A stretch of DNA of 64,000 bases from Planctomycetaceae bacterium (GTDB lineage: Bacteria; Planctomycetota; Planctomycetia; Planctomycetales; Planctomycetaceae): the NCBI GenBank assembly GCA_021732995.1, contig JAKFWA010000107.1, positions 17,650-81,649 on the forward strand, in the 5' to 3' direction. A program made the translations under genes and the position numbers. Of the stretch, positions 19,024-28,861 are shown piece by piece (positions within the stretch are counted from its first letter, which is position 1; every line of letters begins with the position of its first letter). The notes below the pieces were generated by a model. The model made no database searches, was not told the DNA's origin, and was given only the letters and a program-made list of their open reading frames with translations.

Positions 19024-19500
19024 TTACTCGGACGTCTCAATCCGCTTCGCGTCAGAGCCATTACTGTAATTGATGGTTACCTTCTGACGCTGGGCCTCAG
19101 GCTTCTTGGATAGCTTGAGGCGCAACACGCCGTCACTCAGCGTGGCTTCGATGGTGCTGGGGTCCACCCAGTCACTCAGCGCTACAGTCCGCTCGAACTT
19201 CCCGAAAAAGCGTTCTTCGTGCAGTGAGTCGGACGTACGCTCGGCGGCCTTTCGTTCGCCTCGAATGGTTAGCTTGCCGTTCTCAAATGCGACATCCAGG
19301 TCGGCCAAAGCAATCCCCGGCACATCCATGTCGATGAACACCGAATTGCCATCGGACCACAGCGAGAGCGGAGCAACCTTACGCACCATGTCGGCAGATC
19401 CGTTGCCGTTCCAGAGTAACTCGCGATCGGAATCACGGAACGCGGTTTGGAAGGGATCGGCGAACATCGCCGACACCCGATTGGGGAGAGTCGTCAACAT
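19024..19500 (-). CDS. Hsp20/alpha-crystallin small heat-shock protein
   Basis: The 158-residue protein has the alpha-crystallin domain at about residues 45-145: NSVFIDMDVPGIALADLDVA, LTIRGERK, FFGKFERTVALSDWVDPSTI and the closing GVLRLKLSKK (the G-V-L motif). An N-terminal arm of about 45 residues and a short charged tail that lacks a clear I-X-I motif complete it. Small heat-shock proteins hold unfolding proteins for later refolding. A strong Shine-Dalgarno, GGAGG, lies seven bases before the ATG. I searched upstream for a CIRCE operator and did not see one. htrA follows on the same strand. Confidence 0.93.
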   Translation of the reverse strand: MLTTLPNRVSAMFADPFQTAFRDSDRELLWNGNGSADMVRKVAPLSLWSDGNSVFIDMDVPGIALADLDVAFENGKLTIRGERKAAERTSDSLHEERFFGKFERTVALSDWVDPSTIEATLSDGVLRLKLSKKPEAQRQKVTINYSNGSDAKRIETSE

Positions 19501-19892
19501 TGTAAATCCTCCAAAGAGAGAACCGATGAGATGAGTTAAACCGTTCCTATTTCCAACAAAGGCAACCGATGTTTGAGACGGCCGTCATTCTGACCGGATG
19601 CTGTTGATAGCGGCCGACTACTTCAAACGGCGTGCCAATTCATTGAGGCGGGATATGGGTCGGCGAAAGTCATTTATCTGCAAAAAGATAGGAATCCGGT
19701 ACCGCAAGTCAGCCTTAGAAAGCAGGTGCCAATTTGGCACTGACGAGCATAAAGGATCTTGTTTGCCTGCCAGCGATGGGCATCGTGTTCGATCGGGATT
19801 ATCAATCCCCATTGATTTCTCTGATAGACGCCGGTTGTCAAGGCGACGCCGTCGCTCAAAGTCGGTCCGCAAGGCGCCGCAAACAGGCTGCG
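19501..19892. other. Intergenic stretch upstream of hsp20, no gene recognised
   Basis: About 390 bases precede the Hsp20 gene and hold its promoter region. No gene-like translation was found on either strand. The stretch runs directly into a transposase relic, so part of it may be decayed mobile DNA. Confidence 0.4.
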
Positions 19893-20105
19893 AAGTATGA
19901 GTGTCTTTTCAAGTTCATTCTTTTTGGCAAAGCTCATCTAGACCACGTAATTCAATCATTCGTCGTGTACTAGAACGCTCGCCGTTCCCACATGGAGCGT
20001 GAGCACTTGCCGCCAATCCGAAGCGAACCCGATGAGGTGCAGAAGTTTCAACGCAGCACGATCGAGATGAAGTCCTATGTTGGGGGGCTTGTGCCGCTCG
20101 TTTGA
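19893..20105 (+). pseudogene. Integrase-type transposase C-terminal relic
   Basis: The frame reads KYECLFKFILFGKAHLDHVI, then VVY, a TAG stop at 19974, and continues NARRSHMEREHLPPIRSEPD to MKSYVGGLVPLV and TGA at 20103. The TAG replaces the second tyrosine of the family motif YYNARRSH, which is still present in the relic at 49642-49806. It is the C-terminal end of a DDE integrase-core transposase. The catalytic part is absent. Confidence 0.75.
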
Positions 20106-20445
20106 GCGGAAAGCGGCATGACTGTCGGATGTGGCTCAGTGCCAAACAAGCCATCTCGATCCATCGCGCGTCTCCGCACGGAGGAGTCCATTGCACACTG
20201 CCCCGTCTCGTCGTTGCCAGCACGAGCTGTGAATCGGCTTGTCTATCGCAAGCAAGGGTGCCTGAGGCCGACTCATCCGAGCTAAATGCCAGCCTTCGTG
20301 GTTTAGCTTCAAACATGCCGGTTCTCTCGACATACTTCGCCGATGCAATTTGGCCGCGACTACTTCCATTGGACAGGGCGCTGCTCGTCATAAGCGGCTT
20401 CTGTGAAACCGCGGATGTATCCGAGTTGACCCACCTATCGTGTCG
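20106..20445. other. Intergenic stretch, no gene recognised
   Basis: About 340 bases separate the transposase relic from the 3' end of the propeller-ThuA gene. Frames on both strands look non-coding, and no strong hairpin or recognisable family was found. Confidence 0.35.
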
Positions 20446-22950
20446 CTATCGGTAGAAGCTGGGCTTTCTCGGCACGATGTTGAGCTTCTTGTAGGCGAAG
20501 CCGCTGTCGGGCGGGTTGTATTCGCCGACAAGGTCCATGCAGGACGTTTCTTCGAGGGCGGCTTCCATCTGTAAGCACCAGTAGGTGGCGTTCACGGTCA
20601 GGCGACGCAGCCCCTCACTTTGAAAATCCTGGGCGCTCCCCATCGTGACATGGAAGACTCGCGCGGTGTGACCGGCATTTCCTGTCCAGGTTTTTACCCA
20701 GGCGACCGGTAGTGGCATCAGTTCGGAGTTCACCTCGTCATCGTGCTTGCGGCCCTTCAGCGGCTGACCGTCCACCAGCGGTAGACAGCCTTCGGGGAGG
20801 CCGCCACCCTCTTTATAGGTGCGATAGACATCGGAGGTGCCCCAGATATCCTTGACCCCTTTCAGAACGGGATGAGCTTTATTCTGTTCGACGATGATGC
20901 CGCGGGTAGAATCCTGCTGCCAGCGGCCATGATGGTTGCGGAAGGAACCACCCAGCACCGCTTCTCCGAAGTCGATCTTCTTACCTTCCTTTTGGTAATC
21001 AAAACCGATGAAACCGTGATTGGCGGTCCGGATACCGATGATCGGCTTGCCAGAATCGAGATAGTTGTAGATGTGCTTCAACTGCTCGGGCGGCAGAGAA
21101 ATCAGCCGGCTGAACAAGATGACGAGATCGCACTTCTCCAGATGTTCGAGTCCGGGGATGTTGTGAGTGACCGTCTTGTCCTCCCAACGAATCTTCTGAG
21201 TCGGATCGACATCGTTGTCCTTGTTCAAGCTGAAGAGGACCGTGCAGTGAAACCCATGATGCTTGGCCAGGAGCCGCGCCAACATCGGCATCGAGTATTC
21301 GCTGCGATATTCCTGATCTGCCGCGATCAGGACGATGTGTTTCCCCGCTCCCGGCCCCTTATCACCGGAGTATGTCAGCCAGAGCGGACTTTCTTTGACT
21401 GGATGCTTAGTGGTATTCGTTCTGTGAGCGGCGGCTGGAGTTGCAGGCAAAGAAGGGATTTCATTGACGGTGTAGAACGCGTTGCGATGCAGCAGTTCTT
21501 CCTGATCGCGAGAACGCAGTCGGGCCAGGTCGAGTTCGTACACGAACCCTCGGTCGAGCTTCTCGAGAGTGACTTTGGCAGACAGTCCGTCTGCGGCCAG
21601 TGAGACTGCTTTTACTCCGGGCTTGTGCTTTTCAATTTCCGGGCCGCCGTAGCCCGCGTGGTAGGGGTGCGTAAACGCGGAGATCGAGTACGACTCTGGT
21701 GAGCGGCCAGTGATCGGTTCGACGGGTTTAGTGAACGTCACTTTGAAGCCATCCGGCTCGATCGTGACGCGGTTGATTTCGAAGGGAGTCTTGCCGCTCC
21801 ATTCGAGTCGTTCGAGCGCGAATGGTTTGATGCCTCGAACGGGCCAGCCGCGATTGGTTCCGCCACACAGCAAGTTTCCGCCTGGAGTGAATTCGACGTT
21901 GAGGATGCCTGTCGAAAGGCCCTCGCGGAATGGATAGCAGGCTCCCTGCCAGACGCCGTTGACCTGCTCGGTCGTGGCCCGCATCAGGATCGACTGCGTG
22001 TAATCGCCGAGGAACAACTGGTTTTCAAAGGGGCCGAACTTCCCCTGCGTTCGATCTACATTGAACGCGGTGATCGACCGGCCCATGCGGATGTAAGGAA
22101 AGATGACGGCGTAGGGAACCAGTTGTTTGACGTGGTCCTTTTCGGTTGCGATGCGAGTGCCCGACTTCGGCAGCTCCGGCACAGGCCCCAACTCTGGTGA
22201 ATGCTGATACCAATTAAAGCTCGCCGGATGACCGTGAAAGCTGCTCTGCGACACGGCTTTCAAGCTACACGAACAATTCCAGGGCCCCTGGCTTTCGACA
22301 TAGAACAACGCTCCGTGCTCATCGTGTCCGATCCCGCCGGGGCTGCGCAGGCCACTCGCGAAGGCGGTGGTCTTGCCGTCGGGCGCGACCTTCATGATGA
22401 AGCCACGGTTCAAGGCATGTGAGTGGTACGATTCCGACAGGCCGAGCGCCACGAACTGGTTTCCGTCGGCATCGAGCTTCGAACCGAACGCGTATTCGTG
22501 GTAGTTCGCATATCCCCAGGCATCGGAGATGGTTTCAAAACGATCCGCCACGCCGTCGCCGTTTGCGTCACTAACGCGAGTCAGTTCACAGCTTTGAGTG
22601 ACGCGGAAGGCGTTGCCTTTCCAAGTCAGTCCGAAGATCTCGTCGAGTCCCGTCGCAAAGCGGTGAAACGACGGGATCGGCTTCGGTGCGTCCACGCCGT
22701 CCATGAGGAAGATTTCGCCGTGCCGCGTCCCGACGGCCATTCGACGATCCGGCAGTGCCGCGAAGGCTCCTGCTTCGATGACTGTGTCCTTCGGCAATGG
22801 AATGCTGACGATTGGATAGAACTCACGCTCACGCTCCTCGGTTCCCCAGCGTTCGCCGACTTCCTCGGCGCGCAGAGTGCCCCGCGCGGAGAGGGCTATC
22901 AGAAGGAGCAGGCAAACGAGTCGCAGGTAGCTACTTCTTGAGTGGTTCAT
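20446..22950 (-). CDS. Secreted beta-propeller and ThuA-like two-domain protein
   Basis: A signal peptide covers residues 1-28 (LVCLLLLIALSARGTLRA). The N-terminal half to about residue 390 is a six-bladed beta-propeller like those of sorbosone/glucose dehydrogenase-type proteins (ALPDRRMAVGTRHGEIFLMD; SDANGDGVADRFE is a calcium-type loop; FASGLRSPGGIGHDEHGALF). A beta-sandwich-like linker follows. Residues about 550-800 form a ThuA-like domain (GKHIVLIAADQEYRSEYSMP, LEKCDLVILFSRL, PIIGIRTANHGFIGFD, IWGTSDVY), a glutamine-amidotransferase-like fold found in trehalose utilisation and in many planctomycete secreted proteins. The substrate is unknown. Its ATG overlaps the 3' end of the cytochrome gene by 20 bases, which indicates translational coupling and joint work, perhaps a periplasmic oxidation with electrons passed to the cytochrome. 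Confidence 0.85.
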   Translation of the reverse strand: MNHSRSSYLRLVCLLLLIALSARGTLRAEEVGERWGTEEREREFYPIVSIPLPKDTVIEAGAFAALPDRRMAVGTRHGEIFLMDGVDAPKPIPSFHRFATGLDEIFGLTWKGNAFRVTQSCELTRVSDANGDGVADRFETISDAWGYANYHEYAFGSKLDADGNQFVALGLSESYHSHALNRGFIMKVAPDGKTTAFASGLRSPGGIGHDEHGALFYVESQGPWNCSCSLKAVSQSSFHGHPASFNWYQHSPELGPVPELPKSGTRIATEKDHVKQLVPYAVIFPYIRMGRSITAFNVDRTQGKFGPFENQLFLGDYTQSILMRATTEQVNGVWQGACYPFREGLSTGILNVEFTPGGNLLCGGTNRGWPVRGIKPFALERLEWSGKTPFEINRVTIEPDGFKVTFTKPVEPITGRSPESYSISAFTHPYHAGYGGPEIEKHKPGVKAVSLAADGLSAKVTLEKLDRGFVYELDLARLRSRDQEELLHRNAFYTVNEIPSLPATPAAAHRTNTTKHPVKESPLWLTYSGDKGPGAGKHIVLIAADQEYRSEYSMPMLARLLAKHHGFHCTVLFSLNKDNDVDPTQKIRWEDKTVTHNIPGLEHLEKCDLVILFSRLISLPPEQLKHIYNYLDSGKPIIGIRTANHGFIGFDYQKEGKKIDFGEAVLGGSFRNHHGRWQQDSTRGIIVEQNKAHPVLKGVKDIWGTSDVYRTYKEGGGLPEGCLPLVDGQPLKGRKHDDEVNSELMPLPVAWVKTWTGNAGHTARVFHVTMGSAQDFQSEGLRRLTVNATYWCLQMEAALEETSCMDLVGEYNPPDSGFAYKKLNIVPRKPSFYR

Positions 22951-25405
22951 AGACGAACTCCAGAGCGGATTTGCCTTGGGGAATCTGCAGCCGCAGCAGC
23001 AGCTCGGATCGCTTCGGTTCGCCGGACAGCGATCTCAATTTCGTTTCGGTCTGGGGGATCGTCAGCCGCAGTCGGCCGCTGCGGAACACGCGATCGGACT
23101 CCTGAATGATGTCTCCGGTGAGAGCTCGAAACCAAACGGTCTGTGGTGACGGCGAGTCGAATTGCAGAACGCGTTTCAGTTGCCGTTGCTCAGCGGTTCC
23201 AATGGCTGCCGAGCGATCCTCGATCTCAATCGTCCCGCTGCGGTACTGAAACGTGGGAATGGACGATTCACCAAGGAAGTAGCCCCGGAACTGATAGCCG
23301 ACGTTCTTCGGATAGAGCGGGTTGGGATTCGTGCGAGCCTCTTTGGTCATCACCGGCAGTAGCGGCCATGTCGCGTTCTCATCTGCGAGCGCGACGAACG
23401 AAACATCCTGCGCCAGCGTGATCGGCTCGCTTGCCGGATTGAAATCGCCGGAGCCCTGACCACTCCAATTCACGCCAATGAAGTCGCCCTGCCAGACGGC
23501 CGAGAGCGTTCCGGTTTCGGCGTTGAAGGCGTAGCTGAGCTTTTCCGGCAAGCCGACCGCGATGCCTCGAAAGCCAGCGACTCGACTACGTCCGCGATGC
23601 GTTTTGGCCTGATCATCGACTGTCAATTTTGTGCTCACGCTCTTGATGCCAGACGGATCGGCGGCGGACGTGCCGAGCGAGAGGTAGTACCAGATGGCTT
23701 CGATCTGCATGTCGGTGTTGCCGTCGAGGATCGTCTTATGCGCGGCGATGCCACTGGGCCACGCGGTCGGCATGACGGTTCGCGGACGGAACGCGCCGGG
23801 GTTTCGCACGTAGCTGTTGAACCAGACCGGCTGAAGTCGCGGATAACTCGTCAGCAGGTCGATGCCCTGATTCGTATGCGCCGCTTTGCCATTGAAGTTG
23901 TGACAGGCGATGCAGTTCACGCCCTTGTCGCCGAGCAGTTCGCGACCCGCCGCACGGAGCAGCTTCTCCCGTTGTCGCTCGCTCTCGGTGCGACTCTCCG
24001 GATTCGGAATCTTCATCTGCGGGCCGTTCAGAACATCAAGCCGAGTGAAGACGGCTGGCAGATGCTGAAGATTGGCCGAGCCGTACTGCGGCATCCGAGT
24101 CGCCATGTAGTGGCGCACGCTTTCACCATCGAACAGGACCTTCTTCATCCACGCAGGTTGTAATTTTGCTCCCACCAACGTGAGCGGTGGCGGGATTCGA
24201 CCGTCATCACCGAGCTTCAGTTCGCTCCCCGCAAAGAACGGGTTGTGTGCGTCATGCACGCCGCCAAAGTCGTCGCGGACGTGACAGGCGACGCAGTGAA
24301 ATGCAGTCAGCGTTTTCGCCACCACAACTTTGTCCGAGTCGGCAGTCGGCTCTCCTCGAAGCGCCGCGACAATCGCCTTGACCTGAGCCTCTTCGAGGTA
24401 GAAGCGAGGACTGCGACCACTCGTCTTCGACAAACAACCGCGAGTCAGATCCGCAGTTCTCAACGAACCAACCGCTGGAGCCGCCGCGATGCCGGGGAGT
24501 GAGTGACACGCCGCGCAGTTCAATTCCTGAAAGTGCTTTCGACCTTTCGCCACGAGCGTCGCCTCGGGAACCAATGCTTTTCCCGGCGGTGCCTGCTCTT
24601 CCATCAGATAACTGGCAATCGCGAGTGACTCGGCGGGAGTCAGCTTCATGTCCGGCATTCGCCCCGAGCTTCTGACTCGAAGCGGCTGAAACAGGAACTC
24701 GCTGAGCGACTTCACGCTGTACTTCGATCCGACATGCCCCAGCGTCACGGCCAGCGGCTTGACGGCCTTCTTCGCGGCGAGTGCCTTGTCCTCTTCGTCG
24801 TCCTCCTCGTCGTTGCGTTTCGGTTTTTGAAGTGAGCCGTCGAGTGCTTCTTTCGGACCATGACACGCCACGCAGCCGACCGAATGAAACAGCGCCTTGC
24901 CTTGCTGCCGATCGACTTGCTGCGGTGCGTCCTTCTGGAAGACGGCCTTCGACTGCGAAACCAAGAAGTGGGTCAACGCCTCAGCGATCCGATCTCGTTC
25001 CGCTTCTGGTTGCGACGACGCCAACACGTCCGGCATCGTTGTTCCCGGATGAGCCAACAACGGCGACGCGAGATATCGCCGCAGGTATTCCGGTGAGACA
25101 CGTGCCCCAACGTCGCTCAAATCCGGTGCTATCTTGTCTGGCACGGAACCTCGCTCGACGCCCCCATGACACGCCGCACAACGTAGCTCAGAGATCAACA
25201 AACTCCCCGCCTGAGCCTGAGTCAGCGGATGATGTCCGGGCAGTGCCGGATCACCGAGTTCTGCCGAGGCCGTGCCAACCAGCAGAGCCGAAATCAGTTT
25301 CGCCAAAATCATCCGGCCTGCTCTGCGGACCGTGAAAACACGTCTGCCCAATTCAACCGCCAGTCGAAGGTTTCTCATCGTGATCCTCGCAACGGACTTG
25401 CCCAC
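22931..25405 (-). CDS. Secreted five-haem cytochrome c protein, planctomycete type
   Basis: The 824-residue product carries five CXXCH haem-binding motifs, near residues 76, 178, 297, 371 and 498 (CAACH, CVACH, CAACH, CVACH, CIACH), each in a small cytochrome c-like module. Two of the modules carry extra spacing. The C-terminal 250 residues are beta-rich and lack haem sites. A hydrophobic stretch at 33-48 (ILAKLISALLVGTASA) is the likely signal peptide. The true start could be any of the methionines at residues 1, 10 or 32; the first is kept because it lies seven bases after the upstream stop (25412). A membrane or periplasmic electron-transfer role for the neighbouring propeller enzyme is inferred. 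Confidence 0.85.
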   Translation of the reverse strand: MGKSVARITMRNLRLAVELGRRVFTVRRAGRMILAKLISALLVGTASAELGDPALPGHHPLTQAQAGSLLISELRCAACHGGVERGSVPDKIAPDLSDVGARVSPEYLRRYLASPLLAHPGTTMPDVLASSQPEAERDRIAEALTHFLVSQSKAVFQKDAPQQVDRQQGKALFHSVGCVACHGPKEALDGSLQKPKRNDEEDDEEDKALAAKKAVKPLAVTLGHVGSKYSVKSLSEFLFQPLRVRSSGRMPDMKLTPAESLAIASYLMEEQAPPGKALVPEATLVAKGRKHFQELNCAACHSLPGIAAAPAVGSLRTADLTRGCLSKTSGRSPRFYLEEAQVKAIVAALRGEPTADSDKVVVAKTLTAFHCVACHVRDDFGGVHDAHNPFFAGSELKLGDDGRIPPPLTLVGAKLQPAWMKKVLFDGESVRHYMATRMPQYGSANLQHLPAVFTRLDVLNGPQMKIPNPESRTESERQREKLLRAAGRELLGDKGVNCIACHNFNGKAAHTNQGIDLLTSYPRLQPVWFNSYVRNPGAFRPRTVMPTAWPSGIAAHKTILDGNTDMQIEAIWYYLSLGTSAADPSGIKSVSTKLTVDDQAKTHRGRSRVAGFRGIAVGLPEKLSYAFNAETGTLSAVWQGDFIGVNWSGQGSGDFNPASEPITLAQDVSFVALADENATWPLLPVMTKEARTNPNPLYPKNVGYQFRGYFLGESSIPTFQYRSGTIEIEDRSAAIGTAEQRQLKRVLQFDSPSPQTVWFRALTGDIIQESDRVFRSGRLRLTIPQTETKLRSLSGEPKRSELLLRLQIPQGKSALEFVYEPLKK

Positions 25406-25411
25406 GGGTTT

Positions 25412-27826
25412 CTATTTGAGCCGGATGAGTACCGGAGCATCCGTCATCGCCTCGATGGCGCGGATCGTCTCACGGACAGACTTGGCCTTCATGCGCATCA
25501 GCTCTGGCGGGAAGTTCTTTTCGTCCTTTTCAAAGTAGTCGGCGATCCTTGTCAGTTCTGGAATGACCGTCTTCGCATGAGCCCCGTAGCTCAATAGGAC
25601 CGTCATCAATTCTGGGGTCCGCGTCTGGCTATTCCAGGGATTCTGATCTCGCGTGTACTTCACACAGGCGCTGATGCCTTCTTCGATCCGATGCTTCGCC
25701 AGCAGGCGAAGTCCCTCCACACGGATCGAATCGGCAAACATCTCTCCGCTGGGGGCTGGTTCGATGACCGCCTGATGGATCGCGGGGAGCAAGGGTTTGA
25801 TCTTCTCGGAGGAGAGATTCCGATAGACGGAGCCGATGCTGCTCCGGGCGCGGCCGTCCTGATTCGTAAGCCCGGCCCGAACGGCCTTGTAGAGTGCCTC
25901 GGTATCAACTCCATCCAGCGATCGGGCCAGCATCCCGTCATGGTTATCAAACAGGGCGAAGGTGAGATACCGCTGCTGCATGCCGCGCGGATCCTTTTCC
26001 TTATCGACCTGAGCCAGCAGTTCCAGAATGACTGGCACCGTCTGCATGGCTGGTTTGCCGATCCTGGCGAGGGCCTCGGCTGCCTTGATGCGCAACCAGA
26101 GATCCTTGTCCGCCAAGAGTGTCCGCAGTGATTCGACGGCCGGTGCTCCACGTCCGCGCAGGACGATCAGTGCCTGACAGGCACCGTAGCGGGATTCGAG
26201 GCGAGGAGACTCAAGCATCTTGAGCAGGGCTGGAATTGGAACCTCGTTGCGGCGACCCAGTACCATCGCGGACCGCTCGCGGACCACTGGCGACCAACTG
26301 GCAAGGCCTTCCAGAAGCTGGTCTGTGCTGAGTTTGCCATAGGCGCTGTTGCGGTCCTTGTTGCTCCAGCCACGGCCATCATTGATGAGTGCTTGTGCTG
26401 CTGCGGCATCGAGCTGCGGGGCGATACCCGGCCGTTTGCCCGTTAGATAAATCTTCTTCAGCGGCATCGCATAGGCCAGCAGATAGCTGCCGGTGCAGTC
26501 CCAGCCTGCGTAGCTGTCGTGCCCATTCTCCGGAGGGCCTTGGTGAAGAAAGGTGCCGTCCCAGAGCCGAGCAAGGTCGAAATACCAGGCACCAAATTCG
26601 TTCATCCACGCCCCGGTCGCATGGGGGCCGGACTGAGCGACTCCTGGCATTGACCACAGGATGTTGAAGAAATTGCCGGTGTGGCCAGTGTCTCGCTCGG
26701 CTCCGTGAGAGGCAACGCTCATGCGCGAAAAGAACTCCGCGCCTTTCGCTTCGCCGAGCAGGTTGAACAAGACGGCGGCCATGCCGCACTTGCCGTTGTC
26801 GTCGTGGGTCTCAATCCACGGGTGATGATCGCCGTAGGGAATCGCTCCCTTGCCAATGTAGAACCGCAACAAGCGGGCACTGAGTTCAATCGCGCGGGAG
26901 ACTTCCGGGTCTTTCACTCCGGCCTCTCGGGCCATGACCAGCGAAATCGTCAGCGGCACTCCGGGTGAGTTCATCATCCCGTAGCCGCCGAGTCTGCCAT
27001 CAGGCACAGCGAAGCCATGCCCCCACGAGCCCACCGCACTCTGTCCTTTGGCGGCTTCCAGCGCGAGTCGCCGCAGGCCCGGCATGACCGACTGGTCGTC
27101 GGTCGCCATCACATATTCGGAGAGCAGCATGATGCAGTAGCTGTAATGCCAAGTTTGCATGTGCCTCGAAGAGAAGTCCGCTGCCCACTGGGCTTCTTTC
27201 TTGACCAGCGGGAGGTATTCGGGATTGCCGCTCGCCAACAAAGCGAGCGCATTGAGGGACCGAGTGATCGGATCCTGTGGAGGACTTTTGTTAGAGGATG
27301 GGTCAGCCAGACGGATCGCAATCGCCTTGCACCCTTGCTCCAGAATGCGCTTCGACTTTGGGCAGTCATACGGCGCAGTGACGCTGTAGCTTCCAAGCAC
27401 TGGGAGCTTCAGGACGACTTCGTCCGTCTTGCCCTCTCGCCAGCGGGTCAGTGTGAGTTTTCCTTCACCGGCTTCCGATTCGGCAGCAGTGACTGCCTTA
27501 CCCAGTTCCGTTCGCGGGTCGTAGGAAAATGGCTTACCGCCGACACCAAGGATGACGTCGCCAACCTTGAACACGCCATCGGCGGGAGAACCCTTCACCA
27601 CGTTGGTTATGGCAACTTGGCGAGCATCGGTGGTCACCATCTTGTCGCAAAAGATCCAGCCGCGCAGCCCCGTGGGACCGAGGTTCCAATCGTGCTTTGC
27701 GCCGGCAGGGATACTCTGGCCTTTGGTGAAGTCCGGAACGGTCAACCCGCCATTCGGAGCGGCCGGAGCGGGAGTCGCCAAAGCCGCCGCGATGATGAGA
27801 CTGGCGACAATGGTGATTCGCTTCAT
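25412..27826 (-). CDS. Secreted PDZ-containing DUF6288-type protein with HEAT-like C-terminus
   Basis: The start chosen is the ATG at 27826, which gives a clean signal peptide (MKRITIVASLIIAAALATPA). Frames opening further upstream overlap the preceding gene. A PDZ-like domain lies near residues 45-145 (VVKGSPADGVFKVGDVILGV). The middle, about 150-520, is an alpha-helical toroid-like region with histidines and aromatic residues (QTWHYSYCIMLLSEYVMATD; HPWIETHDDNGKCGMAAVLF; SHGAERDTGHTGNFFNILW), as expected for DUF6288 proteins. The last 250 residues carry HEAT-like repeats (PRLESRYGACQALIVLRGRG). The family is common in planctomycetes and Verrucomicrobia and its function is unknown. It overlaps no neighbour after the start correction and is followed by the cytochrome gene seven bases on. 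Confidence 0.8.
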   Translation of the reverse strand: MKRITIVASLIIAAALATPAPAAPNGGLTVPDFTKGQSIPAGAKHDWNLGPTGLRGWIFCDKMVTTDARQVAITNVVKGSPADGVFKVGDVILGVGGKPFSYDPRTELGKAVTAAESEAGEGKLTLTRWREGKTDEVVLKLPVLGSYSVTAPYDCPKSKRILEQGCKAIAIRLADPSSNKSPPQDPITRSLNALALLASGNPEYLPLVKKEAQWAADFSSRHMQTWHYSYCIMLLSEYVMATDDQSVMPGLRRLALEAAKGQSAVGSWGHGFAVPDGRLGGYGMMNSPGVPLTISLVMAREAGVKDPEVSRAIELSARLLRFYIGKGAIPYGDHHPWIETHDDNGKCGMAAVLFNLLGEAKGAEFFSRMSVASHGAERDTGHTGNFFNILWSMPGVAQSGPHATGAWMNEFGAWYFDLARLWDGTFLHQGPPENGHDSYAGWDCTGSYLLAYAMPLKKIYLTGKRPGIAPQLDAAAAQALINDGRGWSNKDRNSAYGKLSTDQLLEGLASWSPVVRERSAMVLGRRNEVPIPALLKMLESPRLESRYGACQALIVLRGRGAPAVESLRTLLADKDLWLRIKAAEALARIGKPAMQTVPVILELLAQVDKEKDPRGMQQRYLTFALFDNHDGMLARSLDGVDTEALYKAVRAGLTNQDGRARSSIGSVYRNLSSEKIKPLLPAIHQAVIEPAPSGEMFADSIRVEGLRLLAKHRIEEGISACVKYTRDQNPWNSQTRTPELMTVLLSYGAHAKTVIPELTRIADYFEKDEKNFPPELMRMKAKSVRETIRAIEAMTDAPVLIRLK

Positions 27827-27882
27827 GTTGGTTCGCATCCCCAAAGTGGTCTCGTTCTTCTCATGAGTCATGCTGTTCACCA

Positions 27883-28827
27883 TCACGCTTTCTCCTTGCC
27901 CGGCCAGTTGCTCCACCACTGCTGGAAGAGTTTCAGTTGTGCTTCGGCAAAGTGCTGTTGGCTGGGTGAGAGTCGGTCGGATTCGTTGAAGTGCAGTTCG
28001 TAGTCGGCCTCGCCGAGCAGCACGAGCAGATGCTTGTAGTACAGCACTAGATCCGGCCCTTCGTCGAAACGGGACAGCTCGGTGAGGGCGTCTTCCAGTT
28101 CCCTGGCCAGTCGGCGGGCTTCGACGTCACCGGCGGCAGCTCGTTTGCAAAGCGCGATCAAGTGCAGCACTTCACGCGGTAGGCAATTCCCGATGCCGGT
28201 GATCGCACCCACCGCGCCGCAGCGAATGAAGCCATGACACACTTGCGTATCAACACCGACCATCAGCAGGACGTTGCTGTCGGCATGAGTGATGTGCTCG
28301 GCGGCGTAGCTCAAAGAGTCTGCACCGCCGAATTCCTTAAAGCCGACGAGATTTGAAAACTCGCGCCGCAGATCGTTGAACAGGTCGGCTTTGGTCTCGA
28401 ACCCATAGTAGGGACTGTTGTAAATCACGGAGGGCAGATCGGGTGCCGCACGGAGCACTCCCGCGAAGTGCGCTCGCTGGGCCGCTGGAGAAGTTCCACG
28501 TGACATGAGTCGGGGAATGACCATCAACCCCTTGGCTCCCACTCGCTGCGCATGAGCCGCATGTGCGGCGGCTCGCGCGGGATTCTGAGCACCCGTGCCG
28601 ACGATGACTGGAACTCCGGATTCCGTCAGTCGGCGGACACCTTCCTGTCGTTGCTCATCCGTCAGCAGCGGCCAGTCTCCCATCGAGCCGCAGTACACGA
28701 CGCCGTTCATCCCAGCCGCCATCAGGGCCTGAGCCTTCTTCACGAGGGCCGGATAATTCGGCGTGCGATCAGCCAGGCAAGGCGTCATCAGTGCCGGGAC
28801 ACAGCCTTGGAAAATGTTTGAGTTCAT
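27883..28827 (-). CDS. Dihydrodipicolinate synthase-family lyase/deaminase
   Basis: From the ATG at 28827 (NSNIFQGCVPALMTPC) the 314-residue protein is a class I aldolase TIM barrel. The tyrosine of VIYNSPYYGF and the Schiff-base lysine of GFKEFGGADS are present, as are GVVYCGSMGDWPLL (the GxxGE-type substrate loop, with Asp in place of the usual Glu) and VGAITGIGNCLP. Family members include DapA, N-acetylneuraminate lyase and the deaminase of the hydroxyproline pathway. The enolase-superfamily gene in the same cluster makes a catabolic role more likely than lysine synthesis. It sits between the S9 peptidase and the DUF6288 gene, all on the minus strand with short gaps. Confidence 0.85.
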   Translation of the reverse strand: MNSNIFQGCVPALMTPCLADRTPNYPALVKKAQALMAAGMNGVVYCGSMGDWPLLTDEQRQEGVRRLTESGVPVIVGTGAQNPARAAAHAAHAQRVGAKGLMVIPRLMSRGTSPAAQRAHFAGVLRAAPDLPSVIYNSPYYGFETKADLFNDLRREFSNLVGFKEFGGADSLSYAAEHITHADSNVLLMVGVDTQVCHGFIRCGAVGAITGIGNCLPREVLHLIALCKRAAAGDVEARRLARELEDALTELSRFDEGPDLVLYYKHLLVLLGEADYELHFNESDRLSPSQQHFAEAQLKLFQQWWSNWPGKEKA

Positions 28828-28861
28828 CGCGTTTCCTCGCCAAAAGGTGATTGTTCCAGGG

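Noticed and set aside
19501..19600. CIRCE or another heat-shock operator before hsp20
   Set aside because: I searched for the TTAGCACTC-type inverted repeat and did not find it; only a good Shine-Dalgarno site is visible.
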